From Punctularia strigosozonata HHB-11173 SS5 (Eukaryota > Basidiomycota > Agaricomycetes > Corticiales > Punctulariaceae), in the NCBI RefSeq assembly GCF_000264995.1, contig NW_006767433.1, positions 2,255,123 through 2,319,122 on the forward strand: 64,000 nt of DNA, read 5' to 3'. The notes below the pieces were generated by a model. It worked only from the letters and a program-made list of their open reading frames with translations. It ran no database searches and was not told the DNA's origin. This document shows positions 47,401 through 58,972 of the stretch, piece by piece. The position numbers and the translations under genes are program-made. Numbering within the stretch: the stretch's first letter is position 1; each line of letters opens with the position of its first letter.

Positions 47401-47833
47401 GCTGGAGGAAGCGACTCTGCCCTCTCGTGACAGCCGGAAGTGTGATGCATCAGCTCTCTCTTCGCGGTTTCCAGCCTGGTCGGCGTGTTTACCGACACAC
47501 AGGTAGGTATCAGGACGAGTCTATGACGCTCGACTTTCCGCAACCAGCCATCCACGTGGCTAGCGGGTCAACTGGTCATGCTGTTTTGCAGCGTTGTTGA
47601 TAAGTTACGTTCGCTACTGTGGCTCGCACACAGCAGTAGTATTCAGTTTTTACTGGCGGCCAAAGACTTGACCAACCGCATGGAACGAGCCCGTTGAAGC
47701 CGACTGTGGCTGTACAATGGCATAAGTATGTACGGTAAATGACCTCGGCACGTGCTCGACGCGACTCTGGTTGAACGTTTGAGGACAAGTTAGAACAGGC
47801 TCAAACCACGCGTTCAACGCGCTCTGTCTTGCC
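47401..47833. other. Intergenic region upstream of the aldehyde dehydrogenase
   Basis: No gene recognised; it may include further decayed element sequence and the promoter of the next gene. Confidence 0.4.
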
Positions 47834-50355
47834 ATGGGCTCGCTTGTCTCACTCGCACTGCTTTTGATACCTGCTGCTCTCGTCAGATGGTTCTCAAAAC
47901 ACTCACGAAGTGACGAACCCGACGTCCTTTACCCCCTCTCAATTTTCTTCGGCGTTGGCATATGGATCGTCATACGGCGGTACCAAAACATACGCGACCG
48001 TGCTCGCAACTTCAAACATCCCAAGCCTGTTCCGGATGCGAGTGCGCCGATTCTCTCAGCGATCGACGGTAGACTGACGTTTCATCCAGGCTGCTGAACT
48101 TACCTATCAGGCGCCTGTCATACCAAACCCTTCCTTGCACTCGCACAAAAGCGACCCAGACCTCCTGCCGCCGTTCCAGCCGACCGATAGAGAGTTCATT
48201 ACCTGCTACGATCCTGCTACCGGCATGCATATTGACACCATTATGGCGGACAACGCAGCCGATATCAACGCGAAGATCACACGAGCCAGCGTGGCCCAGA
48301 AGGAGTGGAAGAAAACCACCCTAGCGCAGAGGCGGCGTGTCGTTCGCAGCCTTAAGAAGTGGCTTGTAGAGAACCAGGATACCTGCGCACGCGTTGCTTG
48401 CAGGGACACCGGAAAGACAAGTGAGTGGCGCACCGTCGGTGAGGATTTGTCATTAATCGTCCCCAGTGCTCGATGCTGCCCTGGGAGAAATCCTCACGAC
48501 GTGCTCCAAGATGGACTGGCTCATCAAACATGGCGAACGCGTTTTACGACCCGATAGCCGATACCCCAACATGATGTTGCTTTACAAGAAATCACGAGTT
48601 TATTATGAACCTCTCGGTGTGGTTGCCGCCCTGGTCTCCTGGAATTACCGTAAGCTGCTACAAAAAGCGCTTTTATAACGTGTGCCCATTCTCCCCCCTC
48701 GGATTATAGCATTACACAACGCGCTATCCCCCATCATGGCATCCATTTTTGCAGGTAACGGTGTAGTGTTGAAGTGCTCGGAACATGTTGTATGGTCTAC
48801 CACCTGGTTTATCGGTGCTGTCAAGGAATGCTTGCGTGCCTGCGGTCACGACCCAGACCTTGTTCAGGTCCGTCCTCAGTTGTTTGGTCTGACACACCGT
48901 ATTCATCCCCGCGACGCAGCTGGTACGGTGTTACCCTGACGAAGCAGAAGCGCTGACGACCTCGCCCATGATTAAACATATCACCTTCATCGGGTCAGAG
49001 CGGGTCGGACGCCTCGTGAGTTCGTACCAGCCGACGTGATGTGCTGCTGATGGTTCTCTAGGTCGCACAAGCCGCCACTGAACATCTAACACCGGTAACA
49101 CTGGAACTCGGTGGAAAGGATCCTTGTATCATCATGAAGAACACCGACCTGAACAAATGGATCAGTCTGTGGATGCGAGGCGTCTTGTACGTCGCTTGCT
49201 CGTATGTCTCAATAGTTCTTTGCTCACCTCTGTCATCCTTGCAGCCAGAACGCGGGTCAGAACTGCATCGGCATTGAACGACTGATTGTCCACTCGTCGC
49301 AGCACGACGAACTGTACGAAATGCTTGTGGAACGCGTGGAGAAACTCCGTGCCGGATCCGTGCTTGCGCGAACGCAGGAAGGGTATATCTCGACCGTGGA
49401 CACCGGATCTATGATCAATGGGGACCGCTTCGCCGAGTTGGAACGCATGATCGCCGACGCAGAGAACAACGGCGCACGAGTAGTCGGTGGCAAAGCCTAT
49501 TCGCACCCTTACCACCGCGATGGTTCCTACTTTGCCCCGACCGTTATTGGCGACGTTGATCCGAACTCGGAGATCGCGCACACCGAACGTGAGTGTCCGC
49601 GCGTGCAGTGGATGAAACGCGCTGATTGTTGTCGATTTAATGCCAGTCTTCGCGCCTGTGGCTCTCCTCATTCAGTATGAGACCGTCGACGAAGCCGTGG
49701 AAATTGCAAACAACACACGGTACGGCCTAGGTGCCAGCATTTTTGGCATGGACCAGGATGAGTGCCTTAAAGTCGCGAAGCGCCTGGAATGTGGCATGGT
49801 ATCTATCAATGACTTTGGCGTCTTCTACGTGAGTGATATTCTAGACCGGGAGACATCCCCATACTGATTAATATCTTTCAAACAGCTGAAGTGAGTGGGT
49901 GGGGTTGTGCGCACATGGTGGAGACTAACCGCACGTCACTATTTAGCCAAGACCTGCCGTTTGGGGGTACTAAAGCCAGCGGTTACGGCAGATTTGGTGC
50001 GTTCACAGACGGACGCTATCAACGTGCCTCTCATGCGGTTCTCGTGCTCTAGGGGGACCCGAGGGTCTGCGTTCGCTCACGAACCCGAAGGCCATCATGA
50101 CGGATCGCCTTCCTTGGTTGATCCAGACTTCAATACCTGCGCCGTTGGACTATCCGGTGCGATCGCTGGTGCAAAGCTGGTAAGATGGCTCGTCGAACGC
50201 GCGCAACATTTCTCTGAGTCCGTCCTAGGGAATTCGTGAGCGGCTTGATCAGTTTCCTGTATGCCGATGGGTGGCGGGCGAGTTTCAACGGGCTGGGGAA
50301 GTTGATCGGGGCGTCTGGCGGGGCTCGGCGGCCGACGACGACGGAGGCGTTTTAG
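47834..50355 (+). CDS. MSC7: Membrane-anchored aldehyde dehydrogenase (MSC7-like)
   Basis: The N-terminus [20 protein letters not shown] and the [16 protein letters not shown] segment are membrane helices, as in the Msc7 branch of the ALDH superfamily. The core reads [92 protein letters not shown] (catalytic Glu), [16 protein letters not shown] (catalytic Cys), [19 protein letters not shown] and [14 protein letters not shown]. The last exon gives [18 protein letters not shown] with a stop at 50353-50355. It oxidises an unknown aldehyde with NAD(P)+; the membrane anchor suggests the ER. About nine introns. Confidence 0.88.
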
Positions 50356-50866
50356 TCCGCTTCATGTGGTGTCTGTCGAACGCTGTGTATATTGCTTTAT
50401 CTCCTCGTGCTAACGATGCTTTTGGACGGAACGCATGCGGGAAGGAAGACGGGTCACGTGTGTTACCATGCTGGCTGCGTTGCGAGCTGGCGGTGATGAG
50501 GTGCATGGGGCGCGAGCAACGCGAACAACGCGAACAACATGCGACGGGTGCACAGCTCCATCGCCTAAGATAGCGTCTCAGGTCGAACTCGCAGGCGCGG
50601 GCAGCCGGAGCAAGATCGGCGCTTCCGAGCCCCGTCACCATCTCCAGCCATCTACCCCATCTTCCTCCCCTTCGACGAACACCGTTCCACATGCTTCACC
50701 CGTCTTCGTAACCTCCACATCTAGCGCGATCAACCCATACGGTCGGCATGTTTCGCCTCCGGTCCATATATATTCTTCCCGTCCTCCCGCGGTGGAGGGT
50801 CAAGGCTCGCCCCCAGCCCTCAATCCCTGATCAGTCGACCGGACTCGTCCAGGAAAGCCACGCAAG
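50356..50866. other. Intergenic region upstream of RNase T2
   Basis: About 500 bp; no gene. A TATA-like element near 50765 is listed separately. A short GCGAACAAC direct repeat is visible around 50516-50540. Confidence 0.5.
50764..50772 (+). promoter_or_regulatory. Candidate TATA box of RNase T2
   Basis: CATATATAT about 100 bp upstream of the ATG at 50867, followed by a CT-rich stretch, in line with a core promoter. Confidence 0.45.
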
Positions 50867-52374
50867 ATGCTCGCTGCCAGCCTTGTTCTCGGTGCCCTCG
50901 CAGCTCCTTCTTTGGCCTTCCCCTTGTTCAGCTCTTACGAGCCGTTCGAGCTCTTCAAGCGCATCAGCTCCGGCTGCAGCACCACCGGCACCGCGTCCTG
51001 CCACAACTCCACTGTCGTGAAGGACACTTGCTGCTTCGAGGCCAACGGTCTGCTCCTGCAGACGCAGTACTGGGACTTCGACCCGGCTAGCGGACCCGAC
51101 GACAGCTGGACGATCCATGGTCTCTGGCCCGACTAGTGAGCTGCGCGCTCAGTATGCTTTTGCCATTATCGAGCCCTGACAACCATCGGTTAGCTGCGAT
51201 GGAACCTACCCCGCCAGCTGCGATTCGTCTCGCGCTTACACGGACATCTCGGGAGTGAGTCCTCTTACGATACCGTGACCGCCGTTCCTGAGAGAGTGTT
51301 TTTACTAGCTCCTTACGGACCAAGGCGCCTCGGATACCTTGGACTACATGGAGACGTACTGGGTTCAGCCCGCCAAATTCGGCACCGATGAATCATTCTG
51401 GGAGCACGAATGGGCGAAGCACGGCACATGCATGACGTGAGTGTTGATCCTGTAAACTATGCGCCTCATCTCAGATTGGATTGCAGCACTCTCGAGACCT
51501 CCTGCCTGCCTTCAGGCAGCTCTAAGGGTGCCGAGGCCGTTGCCTTCTTCAAGACGGTGGTCAAGCTGTTCAAGGTGAGGCTTTGGATCAGCGTGGCTCG
51601 TACATGGTACTGAGTTTTTCTTCAGAAGTTGCCAACGTACGATTGGCTCGCTAATCAGGGCATCACGCCCGACTCCGACAAGACGTACACCTTGAAGGAG
51701 TTGACCTCCGCCCTCGAGGCCGAGTCTGGCGGGTTTACTCCCGCGCTCGACTGCGACAGCGGCAACCTAAACATGATCAGCTGGTACTTCAACCTGAAGG
51801 GCTCTGTCATCGACGGCAAGTTCGTGGCCATCGATGCTCCGGAGGCCGGCTCGTGCCCTTCAAGTGGCATCAAGTACCCGCCCAAGTCGGGATCGTCGTC
51901 TTCGAGCACCACCACCACGAAGACTTCGACGAAAACCAGCACCTCCACCACCAGCACCGCGACCGCCACTGGCCTTCCTACCAAAGCGACGCTCGTCGCT
52001 AGCTCCAGCGGTGGCTTGCTCAGCGGGGGCACCTGGTCGACGCAGACCTTGGCTACGTACACCATCTCGGGTTCCGCCGACAGCTTCACGATGAAAACCT
52101 CCAAAGGAAGCTGCGGCGTGTCGAGCGGCGCGCTGAAATGTGGCAGCGGCGTTTCCTCATCCTCTTTCTCAGCCGTAAGCACGCCCGCGAATGTTCGTTG
52201 AGCATTTGCCTGATCATTCCTTGTTAGGTCTCCTCCGGCAGCAAACTGTTGCTCGCTTATGACGGATCCACCAAGTGGTCCTCCGACGATACCCCTAGCG
52301 GGAGCGACCAGGAGACGGTCTACACTGGCAGCAGCCATGACGAATCCTTTAAGATCTCAATCCACTCTACGTAA
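50867..52374 (+). CDS. Secreted ribonuclease T2
   Basis: Signal peptide MLAASLVLGALAAPSLAFP, then a Cys-rich mature protein. Both catalytic segments are present: WTIHGLWPD (CAS I, residues about 81-89) and FWEHEWAKHGTC (CAS II, near 51400-51430). Disulfide cysteines (SGCSTTG, ASCHNS, DTCCFE) fit fungal T2 enzymes. A Ser/Thr linker (51890-51970) leads to a C-terminal beta-sandwich domain of about 110 residues (GTWSTQTLATYTISGSADSF, SGSKLLLAYDG) found on many basidiomycete T2 RNases. The enzyme cleaves RNA by 2',3'-cyclic phosphate formation outside the cell or in the vacuole, probably for phosphate and nucleobase scavenging. Five short introns; stop at 52372-52374. Confidence 0.93.
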
Positions 52375-52546
52375 CGAGGCTGCTGGCCTATATATACCTG
52401 CACTGTGATGGCAATGTAGCAATGATGAATCGAAGCAGAAATGTAGCATAGTGCGCATCCGTGAAGTTGGGACGTCTCAAGCGGTGCCGCATGCCTGTCG
52501 GTAGAGAAGCACAATCCTGTTGGGTCATGTGTGCACTATCGAGCTC

Positions 52547-53081
52547 ATGCGATCTTCACTGGATCACCCTGCGCTCCATCTGCGCGTCCTGCCTGGCCTT
52601 TTCTTCGTGCGGCAGCTTCCAAGCAAGCCCGGTGTCCCCTTGGAAGAGGAAGTGTTGGCTTATCTGCGCGATGGCAGTAGATTCATATCCGTCACACGCA
52701 CGAACGAAGAAATATCCATAGTCGGGGAGGCTGGGCCGATAGCAGCAACGAATGTAGAGGCAAACTGGAAATGCATTCGAATTGCGGGCCCAATGGATTT
52801 TGGTCGGTCTCACAGGTGGACAAGTGTGGATACTTCGCATTTTCTGACAGCCAGCTGCGGGCAGGACTGACGGGCATCCTCTGCGATTTTACTACGCCGT
52901 TAAAGAAGGCTGCGGTACCTGTCTTCGCGGTCAGCACATAGTACGAATCAAGAGGCCAACGCGAGTGCGCATGCTCATATCTTCATGCTACAGCAACACC
53001 GACTATGTTCTTGTACCGAAAGGAAACATCGACGACGCAGTCCATGCGCTCAGAGAAGACGGCTGGATTTTCCAGGAGTGA
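52547..53081 (+). CDS. Small ACT-domain (amino-acid-binding-like) protein
   Basis: Three exons give about 135 residues: HPALHLRVLPGLFFVRQLP, EEEVLAYLRDGSRFISVTRT, EEISIVGE, WKCIRIAGPMDFG-LTGI, AAVPVFAVSTYNTDYVLVPK and DDAVHALREDGWIFQE. Two ferredoxin-like ACT halves are visible, as in the ACT_7/CASTOR-like group whose members bind small ligands such as amino acids. The ATG at 52547 is the first in frame; stop at 53079-53081. The ligand and role are not known; arginine sensing as in animal CASTOR must not be assumed. Confidence 0.75.
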
Positions 53082-53208
53082 AGTATATCAGATTTAGGGT
53101 TGGTCTGCATCGGCAATGCACTTCACGATCGAGACACGGGGCTTCGTCGATAAGAAACCTTGTAGCCTCGTACACTGGAAGAGGCCATATCGCATTGATC
53201 ATGCCTGC

Positions 53209-54705
53209 CTAATTGTGGCCGTACCGAAAACGCCTGTATAAGTTGATGAGTAGGTCGTTTGCGGTGAGAGTGATTATACTGTGTAGGTGATGTTATCAGT
53301 GCACGAGCAAAAATCGGGGAAAACTGTTCGCTCACGTATGAGGTGCAATGCGGAGGAAGTGAGCGGTTGAGCCTGAAAAGGGAGCAAGCTTAATGTTCAC
53401 CATGCAAGTAAGCCATTGCAGCCACGTACCTTTATACCAGCCAAACACGCCTTCTGTTTTAACGGTCTTCCACAGACAGTCTATTGGATTCTTGTATAGT
53501 GTTCCTGCATATCGACCATTAGGTAATTTCACCATGGGTTGATTGTACATTCGTGTTAATGCCTGTGAAATCGTCAGCGGCAGATCATAGTCTTAGAACG
53601 GCCACGTACTGTGTCGGCGGGCTGCATAGCAATGCACTAATTTTACGGCATAAGTCAAAGCTATACTTCCCCTTTCGTTCGCACTGACCACACACATCCC
53701 AGATACAGTGCTACTGAGGAGGTAGGTCCATACGCTGTTACTCGGCAGTATGCCTCGCGATACAAGCTGATTCTTGGTCCAATTGTAACTTGGCAACTGT
53801 ACGGAGGAGCCCATGGAGGTTCGCAGGATGGCAGCGTCGATTCCGTTCACGAGGCCTCTCCACTTCTGGGCTTTGAAGATGGTGGCCAGGGCGTCAAACG
53901 AGCTTTTGTAGTGGTGTTGTGCGCCAACCGGGAGCGCTGGTGAATAAGCCTGATGTACTGACGTCAACCACGGCAAGGCCAGCCTAACTTCAGCTTCAGA
54001 TGGAGCGTACTTGCATGCGAGCCTTTATGAGGAACAGCGGATTCCCGAGAGACGCTGAAAATGTCCGCGGAATGACTACTTGGCTTCATAGCCCACCTCT
54101 TCCGACATACCTCCAACAGCACCGCTAGCAGCACCAGCCAGAAGGGAGGTTATCGGAACCTGTTCTGTAGGCGACCATCCCAGTAAACGGTTTATGCTGT
54201 GCCGTATAGGTTCGTAGAAGCCTATGGGGTACTTGAGCACAGATGGCACGCCGCGAGTGATCAAACATACCCAGTCGTGAACCATTGAGTAATATCTAAG
54301 CGATTTAGATGGTTACAACGGAGACTTCAGCAAAGGTCTCACTTGGTACGCGTACTGTATACATGGATCAGTGAGGAAGCACGACATACACCAAACGTTA
54401 TACTCGCCGCCGGGGCCAATCCTCGCTGCAATCCTCGGACACCTTCGTTGCGCCAAGTCTTGCCCCACACATCGAACGCATTTCGGTAGACCTTCTCAAA
54501 GCCTCCCTTCATGAGCTCTCCCTGTAGCTGCAGACGCGTCTTGGCGACTTCCGCCGGGTTGGAGAAGGTGACCTGCGGATCACTGAGCGGAAGTCCGACG
54601 CAGCCTAAGCCAGGCACTGACAGCTATACATGCCGCGATTCCTCCCAAGACGAAGCCCTCCGCCGTCGAGAGCGGCTTGGGCGCGGACGGTGGAGGCGCT
54701 GTCAT
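53209..54705 (-). CDS. OAC1: Mitochondrial carrier of the OAC1/SLC25A34-35 type
   Basis: The start at 54705 opens MTAPPPSAPKPLSTAEGF and the first helix VLGGIAACIAV. Signature repeats: SNPAEVAKTRLQLQGEL, a middle repeat ending LRTSMGSSVQLPSYNWTKNQ, and a third with ALTRMYNQPMVKLPNG, LYKNPIDCLWKTVKTEG, FGWYKGSTAHFLRIAPH. The final exon reads IITLTANDLLINLYRRFRYG, stop at 53209-53211. Yeast Oac1 moves oxaloacetate, sulfate and isopropylmalate across the inner membrane; the motif pattern suggests the same group, though the substrate is inferred. The gene is head to head with the MDM1-like gene, start codons about 150 bp apart. Confidence 0.85.
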
Positions 54706-54856
54706 GTCCCGCGAGATGGAAGGGAAGAAGGAGGACAGGGAGCGAGAGGGAACGAGTAGACGATCACAGGGTCGTCCCGAGCGGACGCAAGGCCGAACAA
54801 GTCCGCGCGCGTCGGAGCCTTGCTTCCCGTCGCCCGACGATGACCTGACCGTCGCG

Positions 54857-57040
54857 ATGCCTGCCCCGCGAGTTGGGACCCATGCGCTGGTCGTCGTCGT
54901 CGTCGCCGCCGCCGTTCTTCCTGCTTTGACGCGTGTAGCTTACTACCCTGTCGTTCTACTCGTCTTCCTGCCGCTCTTCTTGGCCCTACTCTGCATCACC
55001 CACTTCGCCGGCTATGTCCTGTTGGCTAACCATCTCGACGCCAAGTACCACGAAGGAGCCAACCGCTCGCTACGTGCTGCCCGACCTCTTGCCTTCTCGA
55101 CGCCTGCGGCGTGGCAGGCAGTGTTGACGCGGTCGCAATGGCACAAATCCCCCCAATCATTCACGCATCTCGTCCCGCAATATCCCACCGTCTCCGCCAT
55201 CCTAAACGAGATCCTGATCATGATAGTCCGAGACTTCGTCTTGACGTGGTACAAGGACATATCCTCTTCTCCCTCCTTTCCCACCGCAGTTTCCTCTACA
55301 CTGCATAGCTCTATGGAACGTCTCCTTGACCGCACGACGAACATCGATCTCCCAGTGCTCATCGTAAAGCGCGTCCTCCCAAAAATAACGACACACCTCG
55401 AACAATTCCGGCAGTCGGAAACGACCCTTCGTGGCGCAGGGCTGGAGCGCAGGCTGACCCAGTCCGAGGAGCTGGACTTGCTTCTGGCCAGTCGATACGC
55501 AAGCAGAGGAGCGAAGCTGCATCCCGCGGTAAATAACCTGTCGTCCACCTTCACACGACAATCAGAGGAGGAGCATCTGCGGAAGCTAGTTGACAAAGTA
55601 CTGCCATTGATCCTGCCGGAGAACGAGGCTCGCAGTGCCGCCGTCAAGATTGTGGCGCGCGAGATAGTGGCATGCTCTGTGCTGTACCCCGTTGTCGACA
55701 TGTTGTCCGATCCCGATTTCTGGAATCGTACCATAGACCAGGTCGCAGGTGCCGCCATTCAGCAGCAGAAGTTGGTATCGCGGGTACGCAACGTCCTGGA
55801 AGCCCAATCACCGGGGCAGCCTTCCTCGGACGTTTCTCCAGCAACTTTGGCGCCGGAGGCCATCACCATCAATACCGATCCTCGTCACTTCGATGCGTTT
55901 CTGCGCAGCATCAGTCGTTGCTCGTCCTTGCTGGATGCTAGGCGCCTGAAGAACGACATTGTTGGCGAGATACGAAGGACGCGCGCCTTGCTAGGTTTGT
56001 CCAGTTACTTGTTGCAGTCAGATTCCGAGCCGAGTCTCATGAATTATAGCAAACCACGAGAACGAAGAATGGATTAACGGCAAAAAAACTGAAGATATAA
56101 TATCGTTCCTTGACCGTTTGTACACTGCCCGGCGCAAGGTAGAGAAGCGGATATCAATACTAGGTGGTGGAGAGCAAGAAACGGTACATTTGTTTATTTA
56201 TGCGGCTTGCTCGTCTTCGATCCTGACACGGTCCAACAGGTGGCCGTAAATTCAGATGCAGACTCGGAGAGCACTCAAAGCCTGAGTCTACGTGACGTAC
56301 TGTCGAATCCGAGCTCGCTGTCGTATTTCATGGAGTTCATGGACCGCAGGCACCGCTCCCTACTCGTACAATTCTGGTTAACGGTGGAAAGCTTCAAGGA
56401 TCCGCTCGAAACTGTGGATTCTTCTTCGTCCGGTGACGAAGATGAACTGCTGCAGGCGCCCGCTGATGCAGTTACGGTCAGAGAAGACATCTCCATGATC
56501 TATGACCTATACTTCTCTTCCTCGACTCCTCCTGCTGCGTTGTCCAATATCTCCCGCAAGTATATAAACGCGATCCGCGAATTCGCGACCGGCGAGCAAT
56601 CATCCTCACCTATCGTGGAAAGGAAGGTACGGCGCAGTGTACTGCTGGCCCAAAAACAAGCGGAGCAGGAGATGGAACACGACTTCGGTGACTTCCGGCA
56701 ATCAGAGCTGTGGTTTCGAGTGGTAGGAGATTCTGGGATGCCGCTATCCGCGGCGAGACAGAAGCAGTCTCGGTCGTCACCCACCTCACCCAAACTCGCT
56801 CGAACATCCTCGGGGGATGCAAGGGGGTTCATGCCGGCTGCCAGTCTAGTTTCGCGGGCAGATTCCACATCCAGTTTGGCCTCCGGCACACCTACCCCAT
56901 CATGGGCGCTGGGATCTTCCCACTCTTCAACTTCCGAGCCTTTCCCAGCTGCGATATCTTCCCGACCAGCCACCTCGAACTTAGCGCTTCTCATGTCATC
57001 CGATGCAGGGTCTCTGGCGAGTCTGCGCACGCCCGGGTCC
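54857..57040 (+). CDS. MDM1: MDM1-like sorting nexin, N-terminal part (TM, PXA, RGS)
   Basis: Start MPAPRVGTHALVVVVVAAAV at 54857, followed by two membrane helices (LPLFLALLCITHFAGYVLL), the PXA domain (FTHLVPQYPTVSAILNEILI, LLLASRYASRGAKLHPAV, REIVACSVLYPVVDMLSD) and, after introns near 56000 and 56190, a linker with FLDRLYTARRKVEKRI and the RGS domain (LRDVLSNPSSLSYFMEFMD). Mdm1/SNX13-14-25 proteins tether ER to the vacuole and lipid droplets. The plus-strand reading keeps frame to GGGTCC at 57035-57040; beyond that the family sequence continues on the other strand (57041-58167), then returns here at 58168. As assembled, the plus-strand message would end soon after (TGA at about 57140). Confidence 0.85.
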
Positions 57041-58167
57041 AACAATGCCGACATACTCAGCCGCTTGTCGGGTCAGACGTTGGATCATGACATCCAGCAT
57101 CGATGGTCCGAAGAACATATCGTCGATGCTATCGGTTACTGACTTGTAGACGCTGCGGACGAGGTTTTGCCCGGGGAAATTGGGCAAGGTTCGGCCTCGA
57201 GGCGGTTCAGAGGCAAGGAATGGGGAGTCGCGGGAGAGGAATGCACGTAATTCAGCGCTTTCGCAGACAGCAGGAATGGCTACGAGACCCTGAAAGGATG
57301 CATTAGCTACGACGCTGCAGAAAAGCAAGGAGTATGGCACATCATCACCTGCATGTACTTCTCTAATGCCTGTCGTCGGATATCGACAAAGCTTCCAGAC
57401 AGCGACGTGACAAGTCGTTTGCCAGGGAAGTCGAGGTTTCTGACCGAAGCATAACGCTCGCGGAGCTTGTTATGCATGCTGAGGAACTCATTGTACCTGC
57501 GAGCGACGACCCAACCAGAAGCAAAACCACCGTCTGGAGCAAGTTGCTGGACTTCGATGAGGTACCGCACCACGCTTCTTCCGTTCTCTTCACCCACGGT
57601 GGAATTTACGATTGCCACCTTTGTGCGGTCCGAAAGGAGGCGATTTGCGTTTTCCTGCTGCTCATACTGAGTCTTCTGAAAGGTTAACTCCCGAAGCTCG
57701 CGATCGAGGGAAGCCTTGGACTGGCGGAGGAGCCTGAGCTCCTGAGCGTCGCCTGTCAACTCGGCTTTCTTGATCAACGTATTGAGCATACCATCTTGTG
57801 ACTGAAGGTTATTGATCTTATCGGTCAAGCGGGATATGTCATAAGATAACTGAAGATCTCCTGGCGCCGCTAGCTTGAAGGATCCGACTTCTTTGTCTTC
57901 AAGGCCGAGAGTGTCTTCTTCCTCGGAGTGAACTTCGTCCTCGAACAAAACGCGCCGTTTCGGTCGGGAACCAGCAAATGGTTTGTTGGATTGAACATCA
58001 GGCTCCGGTATCGTAGAACTTTGCGATGCAGCGGGATTTGAGTTACCCGTCTCACGCTGCTCGAGGATGATGTCCGTCAACGCATGTTGTATGGCTGCGA
58101 TACGCTGTTGCTGTGCCTCGTCTGGAGCGAGTATCTTTGATTCGTCGAATTCGTCGAACAAAGAGTT
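57041..58167 (-). CDS. MDM1: MDM1-like sorting nexin, PX-domain part, inverted
   Basis: Read on the minus strand from 58167: NSLFDEFDESKILAPDEA, a coiled coil (LTDKINNLQSQDGMLNTLIK), the PX domain (VRYLIEVQQLAPDG, WVVARRYNEFLSMHNKL, DFPGKRLVTSLSG, RRQALEKYMQ), an intron, then CESAELRAFLSRDSPF, SIDDMFFGPSMLDVMIQRL and TRQAAEYVGIV ending at 57041. These are precisely the segments missing between the plus-strand RGS part and the plus-strand Nexin_C part. There is no start codon context or promoter of its own, so it is a displaced exon block rather than a separate gene. Confidence 0.88.
57041..58167. other. 1127-bp inversion within the MDM1-like gene
   Basis: The segment begins AACAATGCC and ends CAAAGAGTT, with AAC/GTT as a 3-bp inverted match at its two ends. 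Turning it round joins GGGTCC to AACTCTTTG and GGCATTGTT to ACGGACG, and both joints keep the reading frame and the family sequence. It is either a real local inversion or an assembly error. Confidence 0.85.
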
Positions 58168-58823
58168 ACGGACGAAGACCTGGTCGCGAACGCGCTCAAG
58201 GCGTCTGGCAAAGCATCTTCAGAAGATGCATTATCCAAGATGTCCGGAGACCTTCGACCTCTCGATGGCGAGACAAGCAGTTCCACGTTTTCTTCCCCTA
58301 TCTGCGATTTACTCTTAGCGCTGTTCGAACTCGACGAGAAGAAGAACTGGCTCAGACGGCAAGCGATCGTCATCATCCTGCAGCAGGTACTCGGCGGTAC
58401 CATCGAACGGTGAGCCTCTACCGAGATTTTCCGACCCCTGTCATCAAATGAGTCATGATATAGGAAAGTGAAGGAAGGTGTCAAATCAGTGCTCGACGAG
58501 ACCCATGTCATGCTTTTCCTCAACTCTTTCCGGGATAATCTCTGGCCGCAAGGCAAGCTGAAAACCCCTGTAGCTCCGCGGTCTACCGAGGAGAAAAATC
58601 GCACTCGGGATGAAGCAAACAGGAAGCTGTCCGCTCTGATGCCAGGTGAGAATCAACCGCGTCGGTCAGAATCGACTTCTGATCCATCGAAGATCTCGCG
58701 GCAAACGTCATCGGGAGATCGAATGCCAGACGAGGCGCGCGCCGTATCTTTGCAGCATTGCAAAATCGACGGCTTAATCAACATATCATATACACAATCA
58801 TAGACGAGGTGAATAATGAGTGA
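58168..58823 (+). CDS. MDM1: MDM1-like sorting nexin, C-terminal part (Nexin_C)
   Basis: The plus strand resumes at 58168 with TDEDLVANALKASGKASSED, LSGD-like linker residues, PICDLLLALFELDEKKNWLR, RQAIVIILQQVLGGTIER, an intron, KVKEGVKSVLDETHVMLFL, FRDNLWPQGKLKTP, RDEANRKLSALMP, and a last exon DLAANVIGRSNARRGARRIF to RLNQHIIYTIIDEV; stop at 58821-58823. This is the Nexin_C domain that closes Mdm1/SNX13-type proteins and contributes to membrane binding. It has no start codon in a sensible place, consistent with being the 3' part of the interrupted gene. Confidence 0.88.
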
Positions 58824-58972
58824 TTCCGGCTGACGGTCACTCATCACGGATGCCACAGGTCTTTAATGCGCTTTTCCCTGATACCCCAATATGATTCATG
58901 TATACCTGCATATTTTGCTCGGAATGATAGAATCAACATATCTGGTGGAACTGTACAGTACATTACGTGTCA

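Noticed and set aside
55012-55758. 248-residue open frame antisense to the PXA domain
   Set aside because: Overlaps clearly conserved PXA coding sequence and has no domain itself.
57041-58167. Independent PX-domain gene on the minus strand
   Set aside because: It contains exactly the missing middle of the MDM1-like protein, lacks its own promoter or start, and both edges match flanking exons in frame; an inversion explains it better.
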